Source: Hydractinia symbiolongicarpus
Taxonomy: Eukaryota; Cnidaria; Hydrozoa; Anthoathecata; Hydractiniidae
Assembly (NCBI RefSeq): GCF_029227915.1
Contig: NC_079885.1
Location: forward strand, 14,271,001-14,335,000
Direction of reading: 5' to 3'
Length of the DNA stretch: 64,000 nt
Part shown: positions 33,660 through 45,568 of the stretch, piece by piece
Layout: each line of letters opens with the position of its first letter
Position numbering within the stretch: position 1 is the stretch's first letter
Position numbers and translations under genes: made by a program
The notes under the pieces: model-generated
What the model was told of the DNA's origin: nothing
Databases searched by the model: none
What the model saw: only the letters and a program-made list of their open reading frames with translations

Positions 33660-34109
33660 ATTGACTTTTTCACGTTACATTATTTATCATTACGACTGTG
33701 ACGTATCTTTTTTACGCAATAGCCGCTGAGTAAATCAAGAAAGAGACATGATTAGAAGTTGCTTTCCCAGCAAAACGGCTACAATCGTGCTGCAATATAT
33801 GCACCACGTCGCAAATGAATGGATTACGAGTGTCAGACAAAGAAAATGGCGATGTAGTTACTTTGCTAATTAACTTTGTCATATGAAAATTAAGTCTGAA
33901 AGTAGCCTAGATTGCCTTCGTTGGAACTTTTTACAGGAAATCTTAAAGCGCATGGTTGTCGTAAATAATGGATAGCGATTGAAAAGAGCTTTCAAATGCA
34001 CATAAACACGAACTATTTCCGATCACCCAGTCAAGAATTATGATCTTTAAAATTTGAACCATTTTCGATGTAATGTGCTAATAAATCGTAGATATCTACC
34101 CGTATGTTT

Positions 34110-34228
34110 GACTACGACCATACCACGATGAACACACCTGTTCTCGTCCGATCACGGAAGTTAAGCATCGTCGGGCCGGGATAGTACTTGGATGGGGGAC
34201 CGCCTGGGAACTCCCGGTGTCGTAGGCT
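34110..34228 (+). rRNA. 5S rRNA, unit 61 (T2A)
   Basis: T2A removes the wobble pair with G117 at the end of helix I. Same as unit 97. Spacer type C. Confidence 0.96.
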
Positions 34229-34678
34229 ATTGACTTTTTCACGTTACATTATTTATCATTACGATTGTGACGTATCTTTTTTACGCAATAGCCGCTGAGT
34301 AAATCATGTAAGCGACTTGATTAGAAGTTTCTTTCCCTTCAAAACGGCTACGATCTGGCTGCAATTAATGCGCCACGTCGCAAATGAATGGATTACGAGC
34401 GTCAGACAAAGAAAATGGCGATGTAGTTAATTTGGTAACTAACTTTGTCATATGAAAATTAAGTCTGAAAGTACCCTAAATTGCCTTCGTTGGAACTTTT
34501 TACCGGAAATCTTAAAGCGCATTATTGTCGTAAAGAATCGACAGCGCTTAAAGAGAGCTTTCAAATGCACATAAACACGAACTATTTCCGATCACCCAGT
34601 CAAGAATTATGATCTTTAAAATTTGAACCATTTTCGATGTAATCTGCTAATAAATCGTAGATATCTGCCCGTATGTTT

Positions 34679-34797
34679 GTCTACGACCATACCACGAAGA
34701 ACACACCTGTTCTCGTCCGATCACGGAAGTTAAGCATCGTCGGGCCGGGATAGTACTTGGATGGGGGACCGCCTGGGAACTCCCGGTGTCGTAGGCT
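34679..34797 (+). rRNA. 5S rRNA, unit 62 (T20A)
   Basis: T20A breaks T20-A58 in helix II. Upstream AATCTGCTAATAAAT is private to units 62, 98 and 101. Spacer A-prime (ACGGCCACAATCATG), the source type of the downstream part of the 5S-less chimeras. Confidence 0.96.
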
Positions 34798-35247
34798 ATT
34801 GACTTTTTCACGTTACATTATTAATCATTACGACTGTGACGTATCTTTTTTACGCAATAGCCGCTGAGTAAATCAAGAAAGAGACATGATTAGAAGTTGT
34901 TTTCCCAGCAAAACGGCCACAATCATGCTGCAATAAATGCGCCACGTCGCAAATGAATGGATTACGAGCGTCAGACAAAGAAAATGGCGATGTACTTACT
35001 TTGGTAACTAAATTTGTCATATGAAAATTAAGTCTGAAAGTACCCTAGATTGCATTCGTTGGAACTTTTTACCGGAAATCTTAAAGCGCATGGTTGTCGT
35101 AAATAATAGATAGCGCTTCAAAAGAGCTTTCAAATGCACATAAACACGACCTATTTCGGATAAACCAGTCAAGGAAAATGATCTTTAAATCTTAAACCAC
35201 TTTCGATGTAATGTGCTAATAAATCGTAGATATCTGCCCGTTTGTTT

Positions 35248-35366
35248 GTCTACGACCATACCACGATGAACACACCTGTTCTCGTCCGAGCACGGAAGTT
35301 AAGCATCGTCGGGCCGGAATAGTACTTAGATGGGGGACCGCCTGGAAACTCCTGGTGTCGTAGGCT
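35248..35366 (+). rRNA. 5S rRNA, unit 63 (T43G, G71A, G81A, G99A, C106T)
   Basis: G71A breaks G71-C104 in helix V and G81A breaks helix IV, so two stems are damaged; possibly inactive. Spacer type B with TACTTTCCTAATTAAC. Confidence 0.93.
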
Positions 35367-35815
35367 ATTGACTTTTTCACGTTACATTATTTATCATTAC
35401 GACTGTGACGTATTTTTTTACGCAATAGCCGCTGAGTAAATCAAGTAAGAGACATGATTAGAAGTTGCTTTCCCTTAAAAAGGGCTACAATCTTGCTGCA
35501 ATAAATGCGCCACGTCGCAAATGAATGGATTAAGAGCGTCAGACAAAGAAAATGGCGATGTAGTTACTTTCCTAATTAACTTTGTCATATGAAAATTAAG
35601 TCTGAAAGTACCCCAGACTGCCTTCGTTGGAACTTTTTACCGGAAATCTTAAAGCGCATGGTTGTCGTAAATAATGGATAGCGCTTGAAAAGAGCTTTCA
35701 AATGCACATAAACACGAACTATTTCCGATCACCCAGTCAAGAATTATGATCTTTAAAATTTGAACCATTTTCGATGTAATGTGCTAATAAATCGTAGATA
35801 TCTACCCGTATGTTT

Positions 35816-35934
35816 GTCTACGACCATACCACGATGAACACACCTGTTCTCGTCCGATCACGGAAGTTAAGCATCGTCGGGCCGGGATAGTACTTGGATG
35901 GGGGACCGCCTGGGAACTCCCGGTGTCGTAGGCT
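35816..35934 (+). rRNA. 5S rRNA, unit 64 (consensus), short spacer follows
   Basis: Reference gene. Its type C spacer lacks about 39 bp near 36283: CATAAACAC joins TTAATCTTAAACC, dropping the CGATCACCCAGTC or CGGATAAACCAGTC region, and GGAACTTTTACC lacks one T. The unit is 530 bp. Confidence 0.97.
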
Positions 35935-36345
35935 ATTGACTTTTTCACGTTACATTATTTATCATTACGATTGTGACGTATCTTTTTTACGCAATAGCCG
36001 CTGAGTAAATCATGTAAGCGACTTGATTAGAAGTTTCTTTCCCTTCAAAACGGCTACGATCTGGCTGCAATTAATGCGCCACGTCGCAAATGAATGGATT
36101 ACGAGCGTCAGACAAAGAAAATGGCGATGTAGTTAATTTGGTAACTAACTTTGTCATATGAAGATTAAGTCTGAAAGTACCCTAAATTGCCTTTGTTGGA
36201 ACTTTTACCGGAAATCTTAAAGCGCATTATTGTCGTAAAGAATCGATAGCGCTTAAAGAGAGCTTTCAAATGCACATAAACACTTAATCTTAAACCACTT
36301 TCGATGTAATGTGCTAATAAATCGTAGATATCTGCCCGTATGTTT

Positions 36346-36464
36346 GTCTACGACCATACCACGAGGAACACACCTGTTCTCGTCCGATCACGGAAGTTAA
36401 GCATCGTCGGGCCGGGATAGTACTTGGATGGGGAACCGCCTGGGAACTCCCGGTGTCGTAGGCT
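36346..36464 (+). rRNA. 5S rRNA, unit 65 (T20G, G89A)
   Basis: T20G breaks T20-A58. It follows the shortened spacer; its -31 box is intact. Spacer type B with TTCTATTAAAAAGG. Confidence 0.96.
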
Positions 36465-36914
36465 ATTGACTTTTTCACGTTACATTATTAATCATTACGA
36501 CTGTGACGTATCTTTTTTACGCAATAGCCGCTGAGTAAATCAAGTAAGAGACATGATTAGAAGTTGCTTTCTATTAAAAAGGGCTACAATCTTGCTGCAA
36601 TAAATGCGCCACGTCGCAAATGAATGGATTAAGAGCGTCAGACAAAGAAAATGGCGATGTAGTTACTTTCCTAATTAACTTTGTCATATGAAAATTAAGT
36701 CTGAAAGTACCCCAGACTGCCTTCGTTGGAACTTTTTACCGGAAATCTTAAAGCGCATGGTTGTCGTAAATAATGGATAGCGCTTGAAAAGAGCTTTCAA
36801 ATGCACATAAACACGAACTATTTCCGATCACCCAGTCAAGAATTATGATCTTTAAAATTTGAACCATTTTCGATGTAATGTGCTAATAAATCGTAGATAT
36901 CTACCCGTATGTTT

Positions 36915-37033
36915 GTCTACGACCATACCACGATGAACACACCTGTTCTCGTCCGATCACGGAAGTTAAGCATCGTCGGGCCGGGATAGTACTTGGATGG
37001 GGGACCGCCTGGGAACTCCCGGTGTCGTAGGCT
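36915..37033 (+). rRNA. 5S rRNA, unit 66 (consensus)
   Basis: Reference gene. Its spacer starts as type C and switches after TGGCTGCAAT to type B sequence (AAATGCGCC, TTAAGAGCG), a clean recombinant spacer. Confidence 0.98.
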
Positions 37034-37483
37034 ATTGACTTTTTCACGTTACATTATTTATCATTACGATTGTGACGTATCTTTTTTACGCAATAGCCGC
37101 TGAGTAAATCATGTAAGCGACTTGATTAGAAGTTTCTTTCCCTTCAAAACGGCTACGATCTGGCTGCAATAAATGCGCCACGTCGCAAATGAATGGATTA
37201 AGAGCGTCAGACAAAGAAAATGGCGATGTAGTTACTTTCCTAATTAACTTTGTCATATGAAAATTAAGTCTGAAAGTACCCCAGACTGCCTTCGTTGGAA
37301 CTTTTTACCGGAAATCTTAAAGCGCATGGTTGTCGTAAATAATGGATAGCGCTTGAAAAGAGCTTTCAAATGCACATAAACACGAACTATTTCCGATCAC
37401 CCAGTCAAGAATTATGATCTTTAAAATTTGAACCATTTTCGATGTAATGTGCTAATAAATCGTAGATATCTACCCGTATGTTT

Positions 37484-37602
37484 GTCTACGACCATACCAC
37501 GATGAACACACCTGTTCTCGTCCGATCACGGAAGTTAAGCATCGTCGGGCCGGGATAGTACTTGGATGGGGGACCGCCTGGGAACTCCCGGTGTCGTAGG
37601 CT
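37484..37602 (+). rRNA. 5S rRNA, unit 67 (consensus)
   Basis: Reference gene with upstream ATCTACCCG and a full type C spacer. Start of the five-unit block repeated from unit 72. Confidence 0.98.
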
Positions 37603-38052
37603 ATTGACTTTTTCACGTTACATTATTTATCATTACGATTGTGACGTATCTTTTTTACGCAATAGCCGCTGAGTAAATCATGTAAGCGACTTGATTAGAA
37701 GTTTCTTTCCCTTCAAAACGGCTACGATCTGGCTGCAATTAATGCGCCACGTCGCAAATGAATGGATTACGAGCGTCAGACAAAGAAAATGGCGATGTAG
37801 TTAATTTGCTAATTAACTTTGTCATATGAAAATTAAGTCTGAAAGTACCCTAGATTGCCTTCGTTGAAACTTTTTACCGGAAATCTTAAAGCGCATTATT
37901 GTCGTAAAGAATCGATAGCGCTTAAAAAGAGCTTTCAAATGCACATAAACACGACCTATTTCCGATCACCCAGTCAAGAAATATGATCTTTAAAATTTGA
38001 ACCATTTTCGATGTAATGTGCTAATAAATCGTAGATATCTGCCCGTTTGTTT

Positions 38053-38171
38053 GTCTACGACCATACTACGATGAACACACCTGTTCTCGTCCGATCACGG
38101 AAGTTAAGCATCGTCGGGCCGGGATAGTACTTGGATGGGGAACCGCCTGGGAACTCCCGGTGTCGTAGGCT
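38053..38171 (+). rRNA. 5S rRNA, unit 68 (C15T, G89A)
   Basis: C15T makes U15-G64, so pairing is kept. Same allele as units 73 and 104. Spacer type D. Confidence 0.97.
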
Positions 38172-38621
38172 ATTGACTTTTTCACGTTACATTATTTATC
38201 ATTACGACTGTGACGTATCTTTTTTACGCAATAGCCGCTGAGTAAATCAAGTAAGAGACATGATTAGAAGTTTCTTTCCCTTAAAAAAACCTACAATCTT
38301 GCTGCAATAAATTCGCCACGTCGCAAATGAATGGATTACGAGCGTCAGACAAAGTAAATGGCGATGTACTTACTTTGCTAACTAACTTTGTCATATGAAA
38401 ATTAAGTCTGAAAGTACCCTAAATTGCCTTCGTTGGAACTTTTTACCGGAAATCTTAAAGCGCATTATTGTCGTAAAGAATCGATAGCGCTTAAAAAGAG
38501 CTTTCAAATGCACATAAAAACGAACTATTTCCGATCACCCAGTCAAGAATTATGATCTTTAAAATTTGAACCATTTTCGATGTAATGTGCTAATAAATCG
38601 TAGATATCTGCCCGTATGTTT

Positions 38622-38740
38622 GTCTACGACCATACCACGATGAACACACCTGTTCTCGTCCGATCACGGAAGTTAAGTATCGTCGGGCCGGGATAGTACT
38701 TGGATGGGGGACCGCCTGGGAACTCCCGGTGTCGTAGGCT
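38622..38740 (+). rRNA. 5S rRNA, unit 69 (C57T)
   Basis: A-box C57T allele; spacer type A. Matches units 74 and 105. Confidence 0.96.
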
Positions 38741-39190
38741 ATTGACTTTTTCACGTTACATTATTTATCATTACGACTGTGACGTATCTTTTTTACGCAA
38801 TAGCCGCTGAGTAAATCAAGAAAGAGACATGATTAGAAGTTGCTTTCCCAGCAAAACGGCTACAATCGTGCTGCAATAAATGCGCCACGTCGCAAATGAA
38901 TGGATTACGAGCGTCAGACAAAGAAAATGGCGATGTACTTAGTTTGCTAACTAACTTTGTCATATGAAAATTAAGTCTGAAAGTACCCTAAATTGCCTTC
39001 GTTGGAACTTTTTACCGGAAATCTTAAAGCGCATTATTGTCGTAAAGAATCGATAGCGCTTAAAAAGAGCTTTCAAATGCACATAAAAACGAACTATTTC
39101 CGATCACCCAGTCAAGAATTATGATCTTTAAAATTTGAACAATTTTCGATGTAATGTGCTAATAAATCGTAGATTTCTGCCCGCATGTTT

Positions 39191-39309
39191 GTCTACGACC
39201 ATACCACGATGAACACACCTGTTCTCGTCCGATCACGGAAGTTAAGCATCGTCGGGCCGGGATAGTACTTGAATAGGGGACCGCCTGGGAACTCCCGGTG
39301 TCGTAGGCT
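39191..39309 (+). rRNA. 5S rRNA, unit 70 (G82A, G85A)
   Basis: Both changes break G-C pairs of helix IV (82-94, 85-92) and fall in the C box, so this allele is probably poorly transcribed or unstable. Upstream palindrome reads AGATTTCT and the flank CCCGCATG. Spacer type A with CTTTTCCAGC. Same as units 75 and 106. Confidence 0.94.
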
Positions 39310-39759
39310 ATTGACTTTTTCACGTTACATTATTTATCATTACGACTGTGACGTATCTTTTTTACGCAATAGCCGCTGAGTAAATCAAGAAAGAGACATG
39401 ATTAGAAGTTGCTTTTCCAGCAAAACGGCTACAATCGTGCTGCAATGAATGCGCCACGTCGCAAATGAATGGATTACGAGTGTCAGACAAAGAAAATGGC
39501 GATGTACTTAGTTTGCTAACTAACTTTGTCATATGAAAATTAAGTCTGAAAGTAGCCTAGATTGCCTTCGTTGGAACTTTTTACCGGAAATCTTAAAGCG
39601 CATGGTTGTCGTAAATAATGGATAGCGCTTGAAAAGAGCTTTCAAATGCACATAAACACGAACTATTTCCGATCACCCAGTCAAGAATTATGATCTTTAA
39701 AATTTGAACCATTTTCGATGTAATGTGCTAATAAATCGTAGATATCTACCCGTATGTTT

Positions 39760-39878
39760 GTCTACGACCATACCACGATGAACACACCTGTTCTCGTCCG
39801 ATCACGGAAGTTAAGCATCGTCGGGCCGGGATAGTACTTGGATGGGGGACCGCCTGGGAACTCCCGGTGTCGTAGGCT
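39760..39878 (+). rRNA. 5S rRNA, unit 71 (consensus)
   Basis: Reference gene. The spacer starts type A (CAGAAAAACGG) and switches to type B markers (TTAAGAGCG, CCCCAGACTG), another recombinant. Confidence 0.98.
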
Positions 39879-40328
39879 ATTGACTTTTTCACGTTACATT
39901 ATTTATCATTACGACTGTGACGTATCTTTTTTACGCAATAGCCGCTGAGTAAATCAAGAAAGAGACATGATTAGAAGTTGCTTTCCCAGAAAAACGGCTA
40001 CAATCGTGCTGCAATAAATGCGCCACGTCGCAAATGAATGGATTAAGAGCGTCAGACAAAGAAAATGGCGATGTAGTTACTTTCCTAATTAACTTTGTCA
40101 TATGAAAATTAAGTCTGAAAGTACCCCAGACTGCCTTCGTTGGAACTTTTTACCGGAAATCTTAAAGCGCATGGTTGTCGTAAATAATGGATAGCGCTTG
40201 AAAAGAGCTTTCAAATGCACATAAACACGAACTATTTCCGATCACCCAGTCAAGAATTATGATCTTTAAAATTTGAACCATTTTCGATGTAATGTGCTAA
40301 TAAATCGTAGATATCTACCCGTATGTTT

Positions 40329-40447
40329 GTCTACGACCATACCACGATGAACACACCTGTTCTCGTCCGATCACGGAAGTTAAGCATCGTCGGGCCGGGA
40401 TAGTACTTGGATGGGGAACCGCCTGGGAACTCCCGGTGTCGTAGGCT
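40329..40447 (+). rRNA. 5S rRNA, unit 72 (G89A)
   Basis: Counterpart of unit 67 but with G89A (loop GGAA). Spacer type C. Confidence 0.97.
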
Positions 40448-40897
40448 ATTGACTTTTTCACGTTACATTATTTATCATTACGATTGTGACGTATCTTTTT
40501 TACGCAATAGCCGCTGAGTAAATCATGTAAGCGACTTGATTAGAAGTTTCTTTCCCTTCAAAACGGCTACGATCTGGCTGCAATTAATGCGCCACGTCGC
40601 AAATGAATGGATTACGAGCGTCAGACAAAGAAAATGGCGATGTAGTTAATTTGCTAATTAACTTTGTCATATGAAAATTAAGTCTGAAAGTACCCTAGAT
40701 TGCCTTCGTTGAAACTTTTTACCGGAAATCTTAAAGCGCATTATTGTCGTAAAGAATCGATAGCGCTTAAAAAGAGCTTTCAAATGCACATAAACACGAC
40801 CTATTTCCGATCACCCAGTCAAGAAATATGATCTTTAAAATTTGAACCATTTTCGATGTAATGTGCTAATAAATCGTAGATATCTGCCCGTTTGTTT

Positions 40898-41016
40898 GTC
40901 TACGACCATACTACGATGAACACACCTGTTCTCGTCCGATCACGGAAGTTAAGCATCGTCGGGCCGGGATAGTACTTGGATGGGGAACCGCCTGGGAACT
41001 CCCGGTGTCGTAGGCT
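40898..41016 (+). rRNA. 5S rRNA, unit 73 (C15T, G89A)
   Basis: Same gene and type D spacer as unit 68. Confidence 0.97.
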
Positions 41017-41466
41017 ATTGACTTTTTCACGTTACATTATTTATCATTACGACTGTGACGTATCTTTTTTACGCAATAGCCGCTGAGTAAATCAAGTAAG
41101 AGACATGATTAGAAGTTTCTTTCCCTTAAAAAAACCTACAATCTTGCTGCAATAAATTCGCCACGTCGCAAATGAATGGATTACGAGCGTCAGACAAAGT
41201 AAATGGCGATGTACTTACTTTGCTAACTAACTTTGTCATATGAAAATTAAGTCTGAAAGTACCCTAAATTGCCTTCGTTGGAACTTTTTACCGGAAATCT
41301 TAAAGCGCATTATTGTCGTAAAGAATCGATAGCGCTTAAAAAGAGCTTTCAAATGCACATAAAAACGAACTATTTCCGATCACCCAGTCAAGAATTATGA
41401 TCTTTAAAATTTGAACCATTTTCGATGTAATGTGCTAATAAATCGTAGATATCTGCCCGTATGTTT

Positions 41467-41585
41467 GTCTACGACCATACCACGATGAACACACCTGTTC
41501 TCGTCCGATCACGGAAGTTAAGTATCGTCGGGCCGGGATAGTACTTGGATGGGGGACCGCCTGGGAACTCCCGGTGTCGTAGGCT
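41467..41585 (+). rRNA. 5S rRNA, unit 74 (C57T)
   Basis: Same gene and type A spacer as unit 69. Confidence 0.96.
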
Positions 41586-42035
41586 ATTGACTTTTTCACG
41601 TTACATTATTTATCATTACGACTGTGACGTATCTTTTTTACGCAATAGCCGCTGAGTAAATCAAGAAAGAGACATGATTAGAAGTTGCTTTCCCAGCAAA
41701 ACGGCTACAATCGTGCTGCAATAAATGCGCCACGTCGCAAATGAATGGATTACGAGCGTCAGACAAAGAAAATGGCGATGTACTTAGTTTGCTAACTAAC
41801 TTTGTCATATGAAAATTAAGTCTGAAAGTACCCTAAATTGCCTTCGTTGGAACTTTTTACCGGAAATCTTAAAGCGCATTATTGTCGTAAAGAATCGATA
41901 GCGCTTAAAAAGAGCTTTCAAATGCACATAAAAACGAACTATTTCCGATCACCCAGTCAAGAATTATGATCTTTAAAATTTGAACAATTTTCGATGTAAT
42001 GTGCTAATAAATCGTAGATTTCTGCCCGCATGTTT

Positions 42036-42154
42036 GTCTACGACCATACCACGATGAACACACCTGTTCTCGTCCGATCACGGAAGTTAAGCATCGTCGG
42101 GCCGGGATAGTACTTGAATAGGGGACCGCCTGGGAACTCCCGGTGTCGTAGGCT
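42036..42154 (+). rRNA. 5S rRNA, unit 75 (G82A, G85A)
   Basis: Same C-box-damaged allele as unit 70, with the same AGATTTCT upstream. Spacer type A. Confidence 0.94.
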
Positions 42155-42604
42155 ATTGACTTTTTCACGTTACATTATTTATCATTACGACTGTGACGTA
42201 TCTTTTTTACGCAATAGCCGCTGAGTAAATCAAGAAAGAGACATGATTAGAAGTTGCTTTTCCAGCAAAACGGCTACAATCGTGCTGCAATGAATGCGCC
42301 ACGTCGCAAATGAATGGATTACGAGTGTCAGACAAAGAAAATGGCGATGTACTTAGTTTGCTAACTAACTTTGTCATATGAAAATTAAGTCTGAAAGTAG
42401 CCTAGATTGCCTTCGTTGGAACTTTTTACCGGAAATCTTAAAGCGCATGGTTGTCGTAAATAATGGATAGCGCTTGAAAAGAGCTTTCAAATGCACATAA
42501 ACACGAACTATTTCCGATCACCCAGTCAAGAATTATGATCTTTAAAATTTGAACCATTTTCGATGTAATGTGCTAATAAATCGTAGATATCTACCCGTAT
42601 GTTT

Positions 42605-42723
42605 GTCTACGACCATACCACGATGAACACACCTGTTCTCGTCCGATCACGGAAGTTAAGCATCGTCGGGCCGGGATAGTACTTGGATGGGGGACCGCCT
42701 GGGAACTCCCGGTGTCGTAGGCT
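42605..42723 (+). rRNA. 5S rRNA, unit 76 (consensus)
   Basis: Reference gene; the type C spacer carries GGAAATCGTAAAGCGC, a marker found again after unit 107. Confidence 0.98.
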
Positions 42724-43173
42724 ATTGACTTTTTCACGTTACATTATTTATCATTACGATTGTGACGTATCTTTTTTACGCAATAGCCGCTGAGTAAATC
42801 ATGTAAGCGACTTGATTAGAAGTTTCTTTCCCTTCAAAACGGCTACGATCTGGCTGCAATTAATGCGCCACGTCGCAAATGAATGGATTACGAGCGTCAG
42901 ACAAAGAAAATGGCGATGTAGTTAATTTGCTAATTAACTTTGTCATATGAAAATTAAGTCTGAAAGTACCCTAGATTGCCTTCGTTGGAACTTTTTACCG
43001 GAAATCGTAAAGCGCATTATTGTCGTAAAGAATCGATAGCGCTTAAAAAGAGCTTTCAAATGCACATAAACACGACCTATTTCCGATCACCCAGTCAAGA
43101 AATATGATCTTTAAAATTTGAACCATTTTCGATGTAATGTGCTAATAAATCGTAGATATCTGCCCGTTTGTTT

Positions 43174-43292
43174 GTCTACGACCATACCACGATGAACACA
43201 CCTGTTCTCGTCCGATCACGGAAGTTAAGCATCGTCGGGCCGGGATAGTTCTTTGATGGGGAACCGCCTGGGAACTCCCGGTGTCGTAGGCT
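43174..43292 (+). rRNA. 5S rRNA, unit 77 (A77T, G81T, G89A)
   Basis: A77T and G81T lie next to and in helix IV; G81T breaks G81-C95. Private combination. Spacer type D with TTGCTAAAATAAATTCG. Confidence 0.95.
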
Positions 43293-43742
43293 ATTGACTT
43301 TTTCACGTTACATTATTTATCATTACGACTGTGACGTATCTTTTTTACGCAATAGCCGCTGAGTAAATCAAGTAAGAGACATGATTAGAAGTTTCTTTCC
43401 CTTAAAAAAACCTACAATCTTGCTAAAATAAATTCGCCACGTCGCAAATGAATGGATTACGAGCGTCAGACAAAGTAAATGGCGATGTACTTACTTTGCT
43501 AACTAACTTTGTCATATGAAAATTAAGTCTGAAAGTACCCTAAATTGCCTTCGTTGGAACTTTTTACCGGAAATCTTAAAGCGCATTATTGTCGTAAAGA
43601 ATCGATAGCGCTTAAAAAGAGCTTTCAAATGCACATAAAAACGAACTATTTCCGATCACCCAGTCAAGAATTATGATCTTTAAAATTTGAACCATTTTCG
43701 ATGTAATGTGCTAATAAATCGTAGATATCTGCCCGTATGTTT

Positions 43743-43861
43743 GTCTACGACCATACCACGATGAACACACCTGTTCTCGTCCGATCACGGAAGTTAAGTA
43801 TCGTCGGGCCGGGATAGTACTTGGATGGGGGACCGCCTGGGAACTCCCGGTGTCGTAGGCT
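43743..43861 (+). rRNA. 5S rRNA, unit 78 (C57T)
   Basis: C57T gene but with a type D spacer, where units 60, 69, 74, 96 and 105 have type A; the same gene-spacer combination occurs in unit 108. TATTTACTTTTT follows the gene. Confidence 0.96.
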
Positions 43862-44311
43862 ATTTACTTTTTCACGTTACATTATTTATCATTACGACTG
43901 TGACGTATCTTTTTTACGCAATAGCCGCTGAGTAAATCAAGTAAGAGACATGATTAGAAGTTTCTTTCCCTTAAAAAAACCTACAATCTTGCTGCAATAA
44001 ATTCGCCACGTCGCAAATGAATGGATTACGAGCGTCAGACAAAGTAAATGGCGATGTACTTACTTTGCTAACTAACTTTGTCATATGAAAATTAAGTCTG
44101 AAAGTACCCTAAATTGCCTTCGTTGGAACTTTTTACCGGAAATCTTAAAGCGCATTATTGTCGTAAAGAATCGATAGCGCTTAAAAAGAGCTTTCAAATG
44201 CACATAAAAACGAACTATTTCCGATCACCCAGTCAAGAATTATGATCTTTAAAATTTGAACCATTTTCGATGTAATGTGCTAATAAATCGTAGATATCTG
44301 CCCGTATGTTT

Positions 44312-44430
44312 GTCTACGACCATACCACGATGAACACACCTGTTCTCGTCCGATCACGGAAGTTAAGTATCGTCGGGCCGGGATAGTACTTGGATGGGGG
44401 ACCGCCTGGGAACTCCCGGTGTCGTAGGCT
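44312..44430 (+). rRNA. 5S rRNA, unit 79 (C57T)
   Basis: Second C57T gene in a row; type A spacer with GTATTTTTTTTACG (eight T) as second tract. Confidence 0.96.
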
Positions 44431-44880
44431 ATTGACTTTTTCACGTTACATTATTTATCATTACGACTGTGACGTATTTTTTTTACGCAATAGCCGCTGA
44501 GTAAATCAAGAAAGAGACATGATTAGAAGTTGCTTTCCCAGCAAAACGGCTACAATCGTGCTGCAATAAATGCGCCACGTCGCAAATGAATGGATTACGA
44601 GCGTCAGACAAAGAAAATGGCGATGTACTTAGTTTGCTAACTAACTTTGTCATATGAAAATTAAGTCTGAAAGTACCCTAAATTGCCTTCGTTGGAACTT
44701 TTTACCGGAAATCTTAAAGCGCATTATTGTCGTAAAAAATCGATAGCGCTTAAAAAGAGCTTTCAAATGCACATAAAAACGAACTATTTCCGATCACCCA
44801 GTCAAGAATTATGATCTTTAAAATTTGAACAATTTTCGATGTAATGTGCTAATAAATCGTAGATATCTGCCCGCATGTTT

Positions 44881-44999
44881 GTCTACGACCATACCACGAT
44901 GAACACACCTGTTCTCGTCCGATCACGGAAGTTAAGCATCGTCGGGCCGGGATAGTACTTGAATGGGGGACCGCCTGGGAACTCCCGGTGTCGTAGGCT
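44881..44999 (+). rRNA. 5S rRNA, unit 80 (G82A)
   Basis: G82A breaks G82-C94; lacks the G85A of units 70, 75 and 106, so it is the likely ancestral step or a conversion product. CCCGCATG flank. Spacer type A. Confidence 0.95.
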
Positions 45000-45449
45000 A
45001 TTGACTTTTTCACGTTACATTATTTATCATTACGACTGTGACGTATCTTTTTTACGCAATAGCCGCTGAGTAAATCAAGAAAGAGACATGATTAGAAGTT
45101 GCTTTCCCAGCAAAACGGCTACAATCGTGCTGCAATAAATGCGCCACGTCGCAAATGAATGGATTACGAGCGTCAGACAAAGAAAATGGCGATGTACTTA
45201 CTTTGCTAACTAACTTTGTCATATGAAAATTAAGTCTGAAAGTACCCTAAATTGCCTTCGTTGAAACTTTTTACCGGAAATCTTAAAGCGGTTTATTGTC
45301 GTAAAGAATCGATAGCGCTTAAAAAGATCTTTCAAATGCACATAAACACGAACTATTTCCGATCACCCAGTCAAGAATTATGATCTTTAAAATTTGAACC
45401 ATTTTCGATGTAATGTGCTAATAAATCGTAGATATCTGCCCGTATGCTT

Positions 45450-45568
45450 GTCTACGACCATACCACGATGAACACACCTGTTCTCGTCCGATCACGGAAG
45501 TTAAGCATCGTCGGGCCGGGATAGTACTTGGATGGGGGACCGCCTGGGAACTCCCGGTGTCGTAGGCT
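45450..45568 (+). rRNA. 5S rRNA, unit 81 (consensus)
   Basis: Counterpart of unit 41, with TATGCTTG before the gene. Spacer type A. Confidence 0.98.

Larger units (their letters stand above)
22400..39890 (+). repeat. Large segmental block, first copy (units 41-71)
   Basis: Ordered private markers here reappear in the same order at about 45.0-61.1 kb: TATGCTTG, T38C, GATTAGTTGTTG, C63A, C14G, T20G/A23C/A50C, the 5S-less chimera, T43G/G81A, C57T, T2A, T20A, C15T, G82A/G85A. Offsets step through 22620, 21965, 20828, 20827, 21217 and 21255 because whole units were gained or lost between the copies. Confidence 0.85.
37484..39890 (+). repeat. Five-unit block, copy 1 (units 67-71)
   Basis: Order: type C spacer, C15T/G89A gene with type D spacer, C57T, G82A/G85A with AGATTTCTG upstream, consensus with ATCTACCCG. 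Repeated 2,845 bp on (5 x 569). Confidence 0.88.
40329..42735 (+). repeat. Five-unit block, copy 2 (units 72-76)
   Basis: Repeats 37484-39890 at a 2,845-bp offset with very few changes, G89A in unit 72 being the clearest. The match ends in the spacer after unit 76, which is type C rather than A. Confidence 0.88.
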
